Below the pieces are notes generated by a model. It worked only from the letters and a program-made list of their open reading frames with translations. It was not told the DNA's origin and searched no databases. From Pedobacter westerhofensis (GTDB lineage Bacteria; Bacteroidota; Bacteroidia; Sphingobacteriales; Sphingobacteriaceae): a stretch of DNA of 64,000 nucleotides. Shown one piece after another: positions 32,527 through 41,543 of the stretch. The first letter of the stretch is position 1, and every line of letters begins with the position of its first letter. The stretch spans positions 1 to 64,000 of the forward strand of contig NZ_FXTN01000002.1 in assembly GCF_900182595.1 (NCBI RefSeq). Reading direction: 5' to 3'. A program made the position numbers and the translations under genes.

Positions 32527-32537
32527 AAGCTGAGCGT

Positions 32538-33452
32538 TTATTCTGCCATCCTGAAAGAGCTGGGCGTATAGGTAGTTTGCTTTTTAAAAAAATTAGAAAA
32601 CTGTGCCAGGTCGTCGAATCCTAAAGTCCAGGAGATCTCGGCAATGTTCCAGTTGGTCTGTTTGAGCAGGATCTTTGCTTCGGTGATCACTCTGTTGCTG
32701 ATCAGGTGCGTGGTGGTGCTGCCGGTCACATCTTTTAAGACTTTATTGAGGTGATTAACATGTACCGCCAAGCGATCGGCATAGTCTTTTGCAGTGCGGA
32801 GATTTAAACGTTGCTGCGTGGAGTCCAGCGGGAACTGGCGTTCCAGCAGCTCCAGGAACAAAGAAGAAATCCTTTCTGAAGCATTTTGTGTATTACTGAG
32901 CGAAGTCATCGGCTGCAGTTTCTGTCCGTAATGGATCAGCTCCAGCACCAGGTTCCTGAGCAGGTCGTATTTGAACCTGTAGTCAGAGCCCATTTCTTTG
33001 AGCATTTTGCGGAAGATGTACTCTACTTCCTGCTGTGCTTCATCGCTAAGCTCAAAAATTGGGGTTTGGCCCGACTGGAAGATCGGGAGCTCATCCAATT
33101 GGATGCCTGTGCTGCCAGACCATAAAAACTCAGGGGTAAAAATGCAGAACATGCCTGTTTGATCGCTGTTTTCGGGCATCCAGTGATAGGGGATCTTGGG
33201 TGTAGCAAACAAGAGCGCATTTCCCCGGATGTCGATTACTTTGTCGGCATATTCTGCCTTGCTTTTTCCATTGAGCCAGCTGATTTTGTAATATGCGCGG
33301 CGGCTGTAGGGCATCACACGTGTACCGTCTTTTTTGTTGAAGAGCTTTTCGCTTTCAAAAATATTGAAATGACCAATCTCACGCGCCATACCGTCCGGTA
33401 AGGCGGCACCGTTTCTTTTGTAAAAATCGTCTAGTGATGTGTTGGTGATCAT
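32538..33452 (-). CDS. AraC-family transcriptional regulator
   Basis: A protein of 304 residues: cupin-like N-terminal domain (about 30-180) and C-terminal double HTH (about 205-300, TAKDYADRLAVHVNHLNKVL, ILLKQTNWNIAEISWTLGF). It lies 38 bp downstream of an SDR gene on the same strand. This pairing mirrors the SDR/AraC pair at 19295-20978, but the order is reversed. It probably controls the SDR and is coexpressed with it. Confidence 0.9.
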   Translation of the reverse strand: MITNTSLDDFYKRNGAALPDGMAREIGHFNIFESEKLFNKKDGTRVMPYSRRAYYKISWLNGKSKAEYADKVIDIRGNALLFATPKIPYHWMPENSDQTGMFCIFTPEFLWSGSTGIQLDELPIFQSGQTPIFELSDEAQQEVEYIFRKMLKEMGSDYRFKYDLLRNLVLELIHYGQKLQPMTSLSNTQNASERISSLFLELLERQFPLDSTQQRLNLRTAKDYADRLAVHVNHLNKVLKDVTGSTTTHLISNRVITEAKILLKQTNWNIAEISWTLGFDDLAQFSNFFKKQTTYTPSSFRMAE

Positions 33453-33490
33453 TTCAGCAGTTCGTGTATATGTAAAGATAATAAAATAGG

Positions 33491-34255
33491 TTAAACCATC
33501 AGTCCGCCGGAAACTTCTATCCGCTGTCCGTTAACCCAGCGGTTGTCTTCAGATAATAACGAAGCGATCATCGGACCGATATCATCAGGAAGTCCTGGTC
33601 TGCCTAGTGCTGTTGCATTGCTCACCATCGCGTTTACCTCCGGGTTGTCGCGCACTATACCTCCGCTGAAATCGGTTTGGATGGCTCCCGGAGCAACTGT
33701 ATTCGCTTTGATCCTGCGGGGGCCAAGCTCTTTTGCAAGATAACGCGTAAGCACCTCAACTGCACCTTTGATAGATGCGTAAGGGCCGCTTTCGGGAACG
33801 CTCACACGGGTCAGCCCGGTAGAAATATTGACGATGCTGCCGCCGTCGTTGATCAGGGGCAAAAGTTTCTGGGTTAAAAAGAAAACCCCTTTAAAGTGAA
33901 TGTTATACAGGAGGTCCAGTTCTTCTTCTGTGGTTTTTTCAATAGAGTTATGGTGAGAGGTACCTGCATTGTTCACCAGGTAATCGAAACGTTCTGCGCC
34001 CATTTCTTTCAGCGCAGCTTTCACTTCTTCTGCAAAGGGTTCAAATAAAGTAATATCACTTGTGTCTAATTTCAGGGCGATCGCCTGCACGCCTTCCTGC
34101 CTTGCCAGCTCTGCAACTTTTTCTGCCTCCTCCGGTGATGAATTATAAGTGAAGATGGAATTAACGCCTCTTTTTGCGAGATTAAGAACAGTATTCCGGC
34201 CGAGTCCGCGACTGCCGCCGGTGATTAATGCGATTTTACTTGCTGTTGTTGCCAT
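33491..34255 (-). CDS. Short-chain dehydrogenase/reductase
   Basis: A protein of 254 residues with TGGSRGLG (12-19), NNAG (95-98) and the catalytic Ser145, Tyr159 and Lys163 (GPYASIKG). It is a close paralogue of the SDR at 19295-20059 through the whole length, including LITGGSRGLG and AKEL-PRRI--NTVAPG. It is an NAD(P)-dependent oxidoreductase of unknown substrate, translated upstream of an AraC-type gene. Confidence 0.9.
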   Translation of the reverse strand: MATTASKIALITGGSRGLGRNTVLNLAKRGVNSIFTYNSSPEEAEKVAELARQEGVQAIALKLDTSDITLFEPFAEEVKAALKEMGAERFDYLVNNAGTSHHNSIEKTTEEELDLLYNIHFKGVFFLTQKLLPLINDGGSIVNISTGLTRVSVPESGPYASIKGAVEVLTRYLAKELGPRRIKANTVAPGAIQTDFSGGIVRDNPEVNAMVSNATALGRPGLPDDIGPMIASLLSEDNRWVNGQRIEVSGGLMV

Positions 34256-34471
34256 GTTTATTGTCTTTGATGATTAAATATTGTAATACAAAATTAGCTG
34301 ATCGGGCAGCACAAGTGTTTGGTGAAATCAATCGGATAGTTGAGAATTTCAATCAATTGCTGGAACGTAGGTGGTGACCTGGCTTTTGGGATGTTGGTTA
34401 TGCAGGATATTCTATATCTTTACCCTGTAGGCCCGGAGTAGGATAAACTTAAGTTTTCCGGACTGATTTTA

Positions 34472-37400
34472 ATGGAACAACAAAACATCGCCAATACTGA
34501 ACAATTTCTCTCCGGCGGCGGCGAGATGGGAAAGCTGATCCGGTCAATGGACTGGTCAAAGACAGCACTTGGGCCAATAGAAGAGTGGCCGCAAAGTTTG
34601 CGTACCTCTGTAAGTCTTTGCCTGTCCTCAACTTTCCCTATCCTTATTGCCTGGGGACCGGAGACCATACAGATTTATAACGACAGCTACCGGCCAATCT
34701 GTGGTGCCAAGCACCCGGAGTCTATGGGGCAGAATTTTCGTATATGCTGGGAAACAGCCCTGCCTGTGGTAGGGGATGCGTTTACCAGAGGGCAGCATGG
34801 TGAAGGTACGTACATCAAAGACCAGCAGATGTTCCTGGACCGTTATGGTTATATCGAAGAAACCTACATGACCTTCTCTTTTGCCCCCATCAGGGATGAA
34901 TCCGGGGGTGTTGGAGGAATATTCCATCCGATCACAGAATCTACCGAAAAGATGCTGAACGCCCGGCGTACCAGGGTGCTCAGAGAATTTGGCGCTTCTC
35001 TGGCCAAAGCTAAATCTGTCGCAGAGATCGGCCGCGTGACAGCCGAAAAATATGATGAATATCAGTATGATCTTCCTTTCCTGATGTTCTATCAGATAGA
35101 TTATGCTTCAGGATTGGCGCAGCTGGTTAGCAGTGCGGGTATCCCGGAAAGCCTCCCTATTCCAGACCATATCAATATAGAAGACCCTGCTAACAACTGG
35201 GAGCTTCAGCGGGTGCTCAAGTCTGGCGCAAATACACAGATCAATATAGACGAATGGCTTGGCGGGCAGCCAATAGGCCCTTTTGCAGAAATACCCACTA
35301 CAGCGATGGTACTCCCTTTGCGAATCACTGGACAGCCGGAAATTTTCGGGTTTATGATAGCCGGCGTGAGTGCCTGCAGAGAGCTGGACCCTGAATATTT
35401 AAGCTTTTACGACTTACTCGCCAATACACATAATACAGCGGTATCCAGTGTTTACGCTTACGTGCAGGAACAGAACCGCGCTGAAGCCCTTGCGGCAATA
35501 GACCGCTCTAAAACAGCATTTTTTAGCAATGTGAGCCATGAATTTCGCACGCCACTCACACTGATGCTGGGCCCACTGGAGGATATTCTGGATAAGGATA
35601 ACTTGTCTGATGATGTAAAGGAACCTCTTGATACAGTGTACCGTAATGCGGTGCGCCTGCTGAAACTGGTAAATAACCTGCTGGATTACAGTCGTGTTGA
35701 AGCTGGCCGCGCTCAGGCAGCTTATCAGGAGATTGACCTTCCAGAGTCGACTACAGATCTGGCCAGCAGTTTCCGCTCAATTATTGAGAAAGCGGGAATG
35801 GAGCTTATTGTTGACTGCCGGGAAATCAATGGCGTAGTTTATGCCGACCGCCAGATGTGGGAAAAGATTGTGCTCAATCTCTTATCCAATGCTTTTAAAT
35901 ATACACTGGAAGGATCCATCAGGGTTTCTTTGCAGCAGGAAGGAAATTTTGTAGTGCTCAGGTTGCAGGATACGGGTGTTGGTATTCCTGAAAAGGAACT
36001 GCCGCATATGTTTGAGCGTTTCCACCGTATCGAGAATTCTGCAGGGCGAACGCATGAAGGCACAGGAATAGGCCTCTCGCTGGTTCATGAATTGGTGAAT
36101 CTGCACGGAGGGGATATCTCTGTAGAAAGTATTGAAGGGACTGGCAGTACGTTTACGGTCAAAATCCCACTTGGAAAAGCGCATCTGCCGCAGGAACAGG
36201 TATTGCAAAAAGCAAAGGAAATTGATTCCACTGCTTTGACAGGCGCTTTTATCAAAGAAGCTTTTACCTTATTGCAGGATCAGCTGTCACATCCCGACGT
36301 CCAGTCTGCAAATAGCCCGACTACAGTTCATGATATTACCCAAAGCCAGGAAACCCGCATTTTGATTGTTGATGATAATGCCGATATGCGGGATTACCTG
36401 CAACGGCTGCTTGATCCATATTTCACTGTTGTGCTTGCCATCAATGGCGAGGATGCCCTGGCTAAAATAGAAAATATTAACCCCGACCTGGTATTAAGCG
36501 ACATTATGATGCCGGTAATGGATGGTACCACCATGCTTAAACATGTACGGGCTAACGCATCGAGTGCACATTTGCCAGTGATCTTTCTTTCTGCGCGTGC
36601 AGGTGAAGAGGCCCGTATTTTTGGCCTTGAAGCAGGTGCAGATGATTATCTGGTAAAGCCCTTTTCGGCAGCAGAACTGCTGACCAAAGTGAGGGCGCAG
36701 ATCAAGATCAGCACTGCCAGGGGCATGGCAGAACAGCAGTTAAGGGATCTTTTGATGCAGGCACCTGTGGCTATTGCCATTTATCGCGGCAAAGACCATA
36801 TGGTGGAGATGGCCAATGAGCGGATGCTTCAGTACTGGGGACGCAGTGCCGAAGATACATTTAACAAGCCTCTTCTGCAGGCCATACCAGAATTGAAAAC
36901 ACAAGGGTTCGACCGGCTGATGGAACGTTTGCTACAGTCGGGCCACCGCGTTACGATAAGCGAAATCCCCGTATTTGTTGACCGTCACGGCAGCAGGGAT
37001 ACAGTCTTTACCAACCTTACCCTGGAGCCCCTGAAGAATGCAGATGGTGTTATCACCGGAACAATGGCTGTTGCGGCAGATGTGACGGAACAGGTGATCG
37101 CACGTAAAGAACTTGAAAAAACTACAGATACCCTGCAACTGGCAATGGACGCCGCCGGAATGGGCAACTGGATAGCCGTCTCGGGTACTGGTATTCTGGA
37201 GATTTCCCGTCAGGCAAGGGTTATCCATGGGCTTCCTGCTGATCTGGAAATCTCGGTTAATGATGCAACAATGATGATTGTTCCTGAGCACCGCGACCGC
37301 GTGTTGGCAAGCATAAAACATGCCGTGGATACAAGAGAAAGGTTTGATGAGGATTATCAGATCCAGCCCTACAACAGCGGCAGGAGAAAATGGCTAAACA

Positions 37401-38164
37401 CTACAGGAAAGATTGAACTAAATAATGATGGCAGCGTAAAAGCGGTCATTGGCACAATCCTGGACATTACTGAAGCCAAGGAAGATGCTTTGCGGAAGGA
37501 TGATTTTATTGGAATGGTCAGCCACGAATTAAAGACACCGCTCACCTCACTGGTGGGATATTCGCAGATACTTGACTTACATGCCAGGAGAACAAAGGAT
37601 GCGTTTGCGAAAGATAAGATCGATAAAGTTTTGATCCAGGTAAAAAAAATGAATACGATGATCAATGGCTTCCTCAACGTAAGCCGGTTGGAATCCGGAA
37701 AGATTCAGTTAAACAAACATCTCTTTTCGATGAATACCCTGATCCATGAGACCATTGAGGATCTTGGCGTACGCACCGGAACCCATCAGCTTAGCTTTCT
37801 AGAATGTCCGGATACAAATATCCTGGCTGACAGGGACAAGATTGGTACCGTACTTTCTAACCTTATCAGTAATGCGGTAAAATACTCACCGGCAGCGATG
37901 CAGATCGTGATCAGTTGTATCACTAAGGAACAGTCTGTCATCATCAGTGTGACAGATGAAGGTATGGGTATTGCGCCTGCCGATCTGGAGAGGCTTTTCG
38001 ACCGTTATTTTCGGGCAGAGAACAAACAAATGGAGCATATCAGCGGGTTCGGGATCGGCTTGTATCTGTGTGCAGAGATTATCACCCGGCACGAGGGTCG
38101 GATCTGGGCAGACAGTGAAGTAGGGAAGGGGTCAGTATTTCATTTTGAACTTCCGCTGGAATAA
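34472..38164 (+). CDS. Hybrid histidine kinase with two kinase cores and internal receiver
   Basis: A 1230-residue soluble protein. N-terminal PAS-like (about 25-150, WSKTALGPIEEWPQSLRT) and GAF-like (about 165-335) domains; HisKA with His356 (SNVSHEFRTPLT) and HATPase (NLLSNAFKYT, GTGIGLSLV); receiver with Asp677 (LVLSDIMMPVMDG); two PAS domains (about 757-1000); a second HisKA with His1018 (MVSHELKTPLTS) and HATPase (NLISNAVKYS, GFGIGLYL). No membrane helices. This is an intramolecular relay with two independent phospho-acceptor histidines around a single receiver. The signal and output partner are unknown. Confidence 0.9.
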   Translation: MEQQNIANTEQFLSGGGEMGKLIRSMDWSKTALGPIEEWPQSLRTSVSLCLSSTFPILIAWGPETIQIYNDSYRPICGAKHPESMGQNFRICWETALPVVGDAFTRGQHGEGTYIKDQQMFLDRYGYIEETYMTFSFAPIRDESGGVGGIFHPITESTEKMLNARRTRVLREFGASLAKAKSVAEIGRVTAEKYDEYQYDLPFLMFYQIDYASGLAQLVSSAGIPESLPIPDHINIEDPANNWELQRVLKSGANTQINIDEWLGGQPIGPFAEIPTTAMVLPLRITGQPEIFGFMIAGVSACRELDPEYLSFYDLLANTHNTAVSSVYAYVQEQNRAEALAAIDRSKTAFFSNVSHEFRTPLTLMLGPLEDILDKDNLSDDVKEPLDTVYRNAVRLLKLVNNLLDYSRVEAGRAQAAYQEIDLPESTTDLASSFRSIIEKAGMELIVDCREINGVVYADRQMWEKIVLNLLSNAFKYTLEGSIRVSLQQEGNFVVLRLQDTGVGIPEKELPHMFERFHRIENSAGRTHEGTGIGLSLVHELVNLHGGDISVESIEGTGSTFTVKIPLGKAHLPQEQVLQKAKEIDSTALTGAFIKEAFTLLQDQLSHPDVQSANSPTTVHDITQSQETRILIVDDNADMRDYLQRLLDPYFTVVLAINGEDALAKIENINPDLVLSDIMMPVMDGTTMLKHVRANASSAHLPVIFLSARAGEEARIFGLEAGADDYLVKPFSAAELLTKVRAQIKISTARGMAEQQLRDLLMQAPVAIAIYRGKDHMVEMANERMLQYWGRSAEDTFNKPLLQAIPELKTQGFDRLMERLLQSGHRVTISEIPVFVDRHGSRDTVFTNLTLEPLKNADGVITGTMAVAADVTEQVIARKELEKTTDTLQLAMDAAGMGNWIAVSGTGILEISRQARVIHGLPADLEISVNDATMMIVPEHRDRVLASIKHAVDTRERFDEDYQIQPYNSGRRKWLNTTGKIELNNDGSVKAVIGTILDITEAKEDALRKDDFIGMVSHELKTPLTSLVGYSQILDLHARRTKDAFAKDKIDKVLIQVKKMNTMINGFLNVSRLESGKIQLNKHLFSMNTLIHETIEDLGVRTGTHQLSFLECPDTNILADRDKIGTVLSNLISNAVKYSPAAMQIVISCITKEQSVIISVTDEGMGIAPADLERLFDRYFRAENKQMEHISGFGIGLYLCAEIITRHEGRIWADSEVGKGSVFHFELPLE

Positions 38165-38219
38165 GTATTAACATGAATTATTTTGCTAATTTGATGTACC
38201 ATTTTTAATGATCGAACAT

Positions 38220-38720
38220 ATGAATAAGAATCTGTTAATCACAGGCATGACCGTTCTGTTCCTTTGCACAGTTTCTGCCGTAAAAGCCCAGAATGTAGAT
38301 GTGAATGTAGGCGGCAGCGTTGCCAAACCCTATAAAATAAATGCTGCTGCAATCGCGGCCATGAAAAAAGTTGAGGTGACAGTCAAGGACCACGACGGCA
38401 AAGACCATCATTACAGTGGCGTTTCGCTTTATGAGATCATCACAAAAGCCGAAGCCGTACCAGGCAATATGCTGAAAGGAAAAACGATGGCCAAATATGT
38501 TCTGATCACGGCTGCGGACAATTACCAGGTGGTGCTTGCTATTCCTGAATTCGATCCTGCATTTACAGATAAGGTTGCTGTTCTGGCGGATAAAGAAGAT
38601 GGTGAAGCACTGGCGGCAAACCTTGGCCCGTACCGCTTGATCGTACCTGGCGATAAAAAACCGGCAAGAAGTGTAATGCGCGTTACATCTATTGAAGTGC
38701 TTGATGCAAGAAAGCCCTAG
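38220..38720 (+). CDS. Exported molybdopterin-oxidoreductase-like (sulfite-oxidase fold) protein
   Basis: A protein of 166 residues from the ATG at 38220 (38208 is an alternative). Signal peptide (about 1-23, ending SAVKAQ), then a compact domain resembling the molybdopterin-binding fold of sulfite-oxidase-like proteins: VTVKDHDGKDHHYSGVSLYEII, LITAADNYQVVLAIPEF, YRLIVPGDKKPARSVMRV. The cofactor-ligating cysteine of true enzymes is absent, so it may bind but not catalyse. It is convergent with the peroxidase gene. Confidence 0.7.
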   Translation: MNKNLLITGMTVLFLCTVSAVKAQNVDVNVGGSVAKPYKINAAAIAAMKKVEVTVKDHDGKDHHYSGVSLYEIITKAEAVPGNMLKGKTMAKYVLITAADNYQVVLAIPEFDPAFTDKVAVLADKEDGEALAANLGPYRLIVPGDKKPARSVMRVTSIEVLDARKP

Positions 38721-38734
38721 AAATTATAATTGGC

Positions 38735-38752
38735 ACTAGCTGATGAGCTAGT
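38735..38752. repeat. Short perfect hairpin between convergent genes
   Basis: ACTAGCT-GATG-AGCTAGT, 7-bp arms and 4-base loop, without a T run. It is possibly a weak terminator. Confidence 0.35.
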
Positions 38753-38771
38753 TACTCCGCTGCGGGGGCTT

Positions 38772-38831
38772 CTAAACGTTAATCAACCGGCAATCGTCGA
38801 TCAGCCAGGTATTTGCTGCCTGAAAGCCCTA
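38772..38831 (-). repeat. Tandem duplication of the 3' end of the peroxidase gene
   Basis: Directly after the peroxidase stop codon the minus strand repeats the gene's last about 42 bases (31 of 42 identical), in the same frame and again ending in TAG: WLIDDCRLINV against HLINDRRFINF. It is a diverged copy of the C-terminal tail, left by duplication or by loss of an adjacent paralogue. Confidence 0.6.
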
Positions 38832-39893
38832 AAAGTTAATGAACCGGCGGTCGTTGATCAAGTGGATATCTGTCAGGGTTTTCAGAAAGGCAATCAACTG
38901 CGATTGCTCAACTATGCTCAAAGGTATTCCCCTGGATCCCGTTTTGTTTAAAATGGGATCCAGGTTTGCATGGTTCCTCACATTTGAAGCATAATGCTGC
39001 AAAACTTGTTTCAGGGACCCAAATCTACCGTCATGCATATAGGGCCTGGTAATTTCTATATTACGGAGTGTAGGCACCCTGAATCTTCCCCTGTCGCTGA
39101 TCAGGTGCGTAATGCTGTCACGCCCTCTGTCTTTCGATAAGTCATCAAGGCCATTATTGCGGTAAGATCCGTCAGTAAATAAGGGCTCTTTATGGCAGCT
39201 GCTGCATTTTTCCTTGAAAAGGATGTACCCACGCTGTTCGTCTGCGGTAAAATCAGCCCCCATCTCTTTCCGGATGTACCTGTCATATTTTGTATCCGCA
39301 GATATGATCATCACCGTAAATTGTGTCAGCGCAGTAAGCACGTTTTCTGTTTTGATGCTGTTACTGCCAAAGGCCTGCTCAAAAAGTGCAGGGAATACGG
39401 AGTCATTTTTCAGCATTTTTATAATGCTGTCAGGCTGATTGTTCATCTCGCAGGGACTGGTAAGCGCATTTGTGGGTACGTCAAGGATATTTTTGATCCT
39501 TCCGTCCAGCATAAACTCCTTTTGCCAGGCAAGGTTAAACAAAGGCGGCGCATTGCGGTCGCCAAGGCAATCCCTTACGCCTTTGCTGACCGCGGTATTC
39601 AGATTAGCGAAGGCTGCCGAAGCCTGATGGCAGCTGCTGCAGGATATTGAATGATCTGAAGATAATACAGCTCCGTAAAACAAAGCTTTTCCCAGTTCAA
39701 ACTTTGCTTTGGTAATCGGGTTTTGGTCGAAGTTATATACCGGTTTTGGGAAATTGACTGGCAAGACAACTCTAATCGTATCTGTTTCAACTTTTCCCAA
39801 TGGCGCTGACCTGTACGAAGACATACAAAACACAAACACAGCAATTCCCAGCATGATCAGTATCCTGGTTGTTTTTATTATATTTAATTTCAT
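38829..39893 (-). CDS. Di-heme cytochrome c peroxidase (MauG/CcpA type)
   Basis: A protein of 354 residues with an N-terminal membrane anchor or signal (about 10-28) and two heme-binding motifs: CSSCH with Cys85/Cys88/His89 and CSSCH with Cys230/Cys233/His234. LFYGAVLSSDHSISCSSCHQ, GDRNAPPLFN and FRVPTLRNIEITRPYMHDG are typical of di-heme peroxidases. It reduces hydrogen peroxide in the envelope, or acts as a MauG-like oxidase. It is divergent from the ECF operon at 40002 across a 108-bp spacer. Confidence 0.92.
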   Translation of the reverse strand: MKLNIIKTTRILIMLGIAVFVFCMSSYRSAPLGKVETDTIRVVLPVNFPKPVYNFDQNPITKAKFELGKALFYGAVLSSDHSISCSSCHQASAAFANLNTAVSKGVRDCLGDRNAPPLFNLAWQKEFMLDGRIKNILDVPTNALTSPCEMNNQPDSIIKMLKNDSVFPALFEQAFGSNSIKTENVLTALTQFTVMIISADTKYDRYIRKEMGADFTADEQRGYILFKEKCSSCHKEPLFTDGSYRNNGLDDLSKDRGRDSITHLISDRGRFRVPTLRNIEITRPYMHDGRFGSLKQVLQHYASNVRNHANLDPILNKTGSRGIPLSIVEQSQLIAFLKTLTDIHLINDRRFINF

Positions 39894-40001
39894 CGCTGTC
39901 CTTAGTGGTGTTAGGCATGATGCAAAAGCAGCTGTAACATTTCAGTAAGCGTCGTATCTAACCCGGCATAAATAAAACCAGAACTGAATCATCCCGGCAA
40001 C

Positions 40002-40481
40002 ATGACAGACTTTGACGACATCTATAATCGCTATGCCCCACAAATTTATAGAATTTGCATGGGTTATACGAATAATTCAGAGCAAGCTAAAGATCTGGTC
40101 CAGGAAACTTTTATTGGCATATGGAAAGGCCTGCCCGCGTTCCGGCAGCAGTCGCACATTGGTACCTGGATCTTCAGGATAGCAACTAACAACTGTCTGC
40201 GCGCCATGGAAGTTGCCAGGCGCATGCCGCAGTCTGACCTTCCCTTTGATCTTGCAGAACAGCGGGAAGAATCTCCTGAAGAGAAGCTGGTTTTTTTATA
40301 CCGTTGTATCGGAGAACTGGAGGAAACTGACCGCATCATTATCTCACTTGTCCTGGAGGATTTGCCGCAGGCACAGATTGCTGAAATTATAGGACTGAGC
40401 AACGTAAATGTGAGGGTGAAGGTTCATCGTATAAAGGAAAAGCTGGCTAAAAAATTTAAAGCATATGGACAATTTAACTGA
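40002..40481 (+). CDS. ECF sigma factor
   Basis: A protein of 159 residues: region 2 (about 5-75, YAPQIYRICMGYTNNSEQAK, DLVQETFIGIWKG) and region 4 (about 100-155, RIIISLVLEDLPQAQIAEIIGLSNVNVRVKVHRIKEKL). The 17-bp overlap with the following membrane-protein gene suggests translational coupling and a sigma/anti-sigma pair. It is divergent from the peroxidase gene, and a link to that gene is possible but unproven. Confidence 0.9.
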   Translation: MTDFDDIYNRYAPQIYRICMGYTNNSEQAKDLVQETFIGIWKGLPAFRQQSHIGTWIFRIATNNCLRAMEVARRMPQSDLPFDLAEQREESPEEKLVFLYRCIGELEETDRIIISLVLEDLPQAQIAEIIGLSNVNVRVKVHRIKEKLAKKFKAYGQFN

Positions 40482-41079
40482 TCTGAAAGCGATTTGGCAA
40501 ACAGCGAAAACAGACAGCCTGCCAAGTGCTGCCGAAACGCGGGCGCTCGTGAAAAAGTTCCGCAGGCAGCGGCTAAGAAAAAAGTGGATGGTAATCTTCG
40601 CATCTTCGGTAATGGTCATAATTATGGCGGGAATGATGTTTGTTGAACACTCCAAAATGATCACTACACAGATTGGAGGGCTTTTGATCATATCAGCAGG
40701 TACTGTTCTTGCGGCCACTAATATCAGGTCGCTCAGGCGTTTCTATGCACTCGATGATGTGAGTAATTTTGAGTTCCTGGCCTTTATTGAACAAACCCGC
40801 CTGAATCAACTCTACTTTTACAAGAAAACACAGCTGGTTATCTTTATGCTCACATCAGTTGGATTGCTTTTTTCCCTTTATGAACCTTTTAGCAAGCATC
40901 CATTGAAATCTGCGGTGCTGTTGATCACATGCACAATCTGGCTGCTATTCAGCTTTCTCGTGATGCGGCCTCGGGCTTACAAAAAAAATGCGGCGGCTTT
41001 AAATGCCATGAAGGAACGTCTGGAAAAGATTTCGAAACAGCTCAGTGATCAGGCAATGCCAGAAGACCATCAGATCTGA
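40465..41079 (+). CDS. Four-helix membrane protein, probable anti-sigma partner
   Basis: A protein of 204 residues: a cytoplasmic N-terminal segment (1-42, LTDLKAIWQTAKTDSLPSAA), two helices (WMVIFASSVMVIIMAGMMFV and GGLLIISAGTVLAATNI) and two more after a loop (LVIFMLTSVGLLFSLY, SAVLLITCTIWLLFSFLV). The overlap with the sigma gene and the soluble N-terminus followed by membrane helices fit an anti-sigma factor; no zinc-binding or FecR motif is seen. The family is not recognised. Confidence 0.65.
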   Translation: MDNLTDLKAIWQTAKTDSLPSAAETRALVKKFRRQRLRKKWMVIFASSVMVIIMAGMMFVEHSKMITTQIGGLLIISAGTVLAATNIRSLRRFYALDDVSNFEFLAFIEQTRLNQLYFYKKTQLVIFMLTSVGLLFSLYEPFSKHPLKSAVLLITCTIWLLFSFLVMRPRAYKKNAAALNAMKERLEKISKQLSDQAMPEDHQI

Positions 41080-41109
41080 AAAACGATACATAAACATAGA
41101 ACAAATCAT

Positions 41110-41304
41110 ATGAAACGGCAAAAATTATCTGCAGGCACATTAGTTTACCTCTTATCCGGACTATTACTTGTTGTGGTAACACCACCTCTCGGCAAGCATT
41201 TGGCGATGCCCGATATGCTTAAAGGATTTTTAACGGGATTAGGCATGATGCTGGAAGTTATAGCCATTATCAAAATGCAAAAGAGCAGGTCCAGAAGTAG
41301 CTGA
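41110..41304 (+). CDS. Small membrane protein, 64 residues
   Basis: Two hydrophobic segments (TLVYLLSGLLLVVVTPPL and LKGFLTGLGMMLEVIAIIKM) and a basic tail. It follows the presumed anti-sigma gene by 30 bp and is likely its operon mate. Not recognised further. Confidence 0.65.
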   Translation: MKRQKLSAGTLVYLLSGLLLVVVTPPLGKHLAMPDMLKGFLTGLGMMLEVIAIIKMQKSRSRSS

Positions 41305-41387
41305 TCAGATTTTAATTTGCATTGTTATCACCGCAATCGTTTTTGAATCATTCCTGGCAGACCCTAATCCTGATAATTAAGCAAGCA

Positions 41388-41529
41388 GCTAGTCTAACTA
41401 TTTGATGAAAAATAAATCAGCTGGTCTAACTTTACGGTAAATAATAAATCAATTAGTTATCCTAATTGATGAAAAATGAATCAAATAGTCTAACTAATTG
41501 ATGAGATACAAATCAAATAGTTTGTATTT
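41388..41529. repeat. Four tandem 32-bp repeats plus partial fifth
   Basis: Units at 41388-41419, 41420-41451, 41452-41483 and 41484-41515, each exactly 32 bp, and a 14-base start of a fifth. The consensus is about TAGTCTAACTAATTGATGAAAAATAAATCAA. Each unit contains the small inverted repeats TAGT/ACTA and TTGAT/ATCAA. Units 1, 3 and 4 are most alike; unit 2 is the most diverged. They lie between the ECF operon and a decayed ATPase gene. The regular period without unique spacers rules out CRISPR. They could be an array of protein-binding sites. Confidence 0.8.
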
Positions 41530-41543
41530 ATCTATACTTATCT

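Noticed and set aside
34443-34457. Another ACTTAAGT core, at 34447-34454, upstream of the double-kinase gene
   Set aside because: The flanks are A-rich on the left and T-rich on the right, opposite to the TTTn...nAAA consensus. A -7 element at +29.5 would fall inside the coding region (34480), and none is seen there.
41388-41529. CRISPR array
   Set aside because: Repeats are directly adjacent without unique spacers, they diverge from each other, and there is no cas gene.
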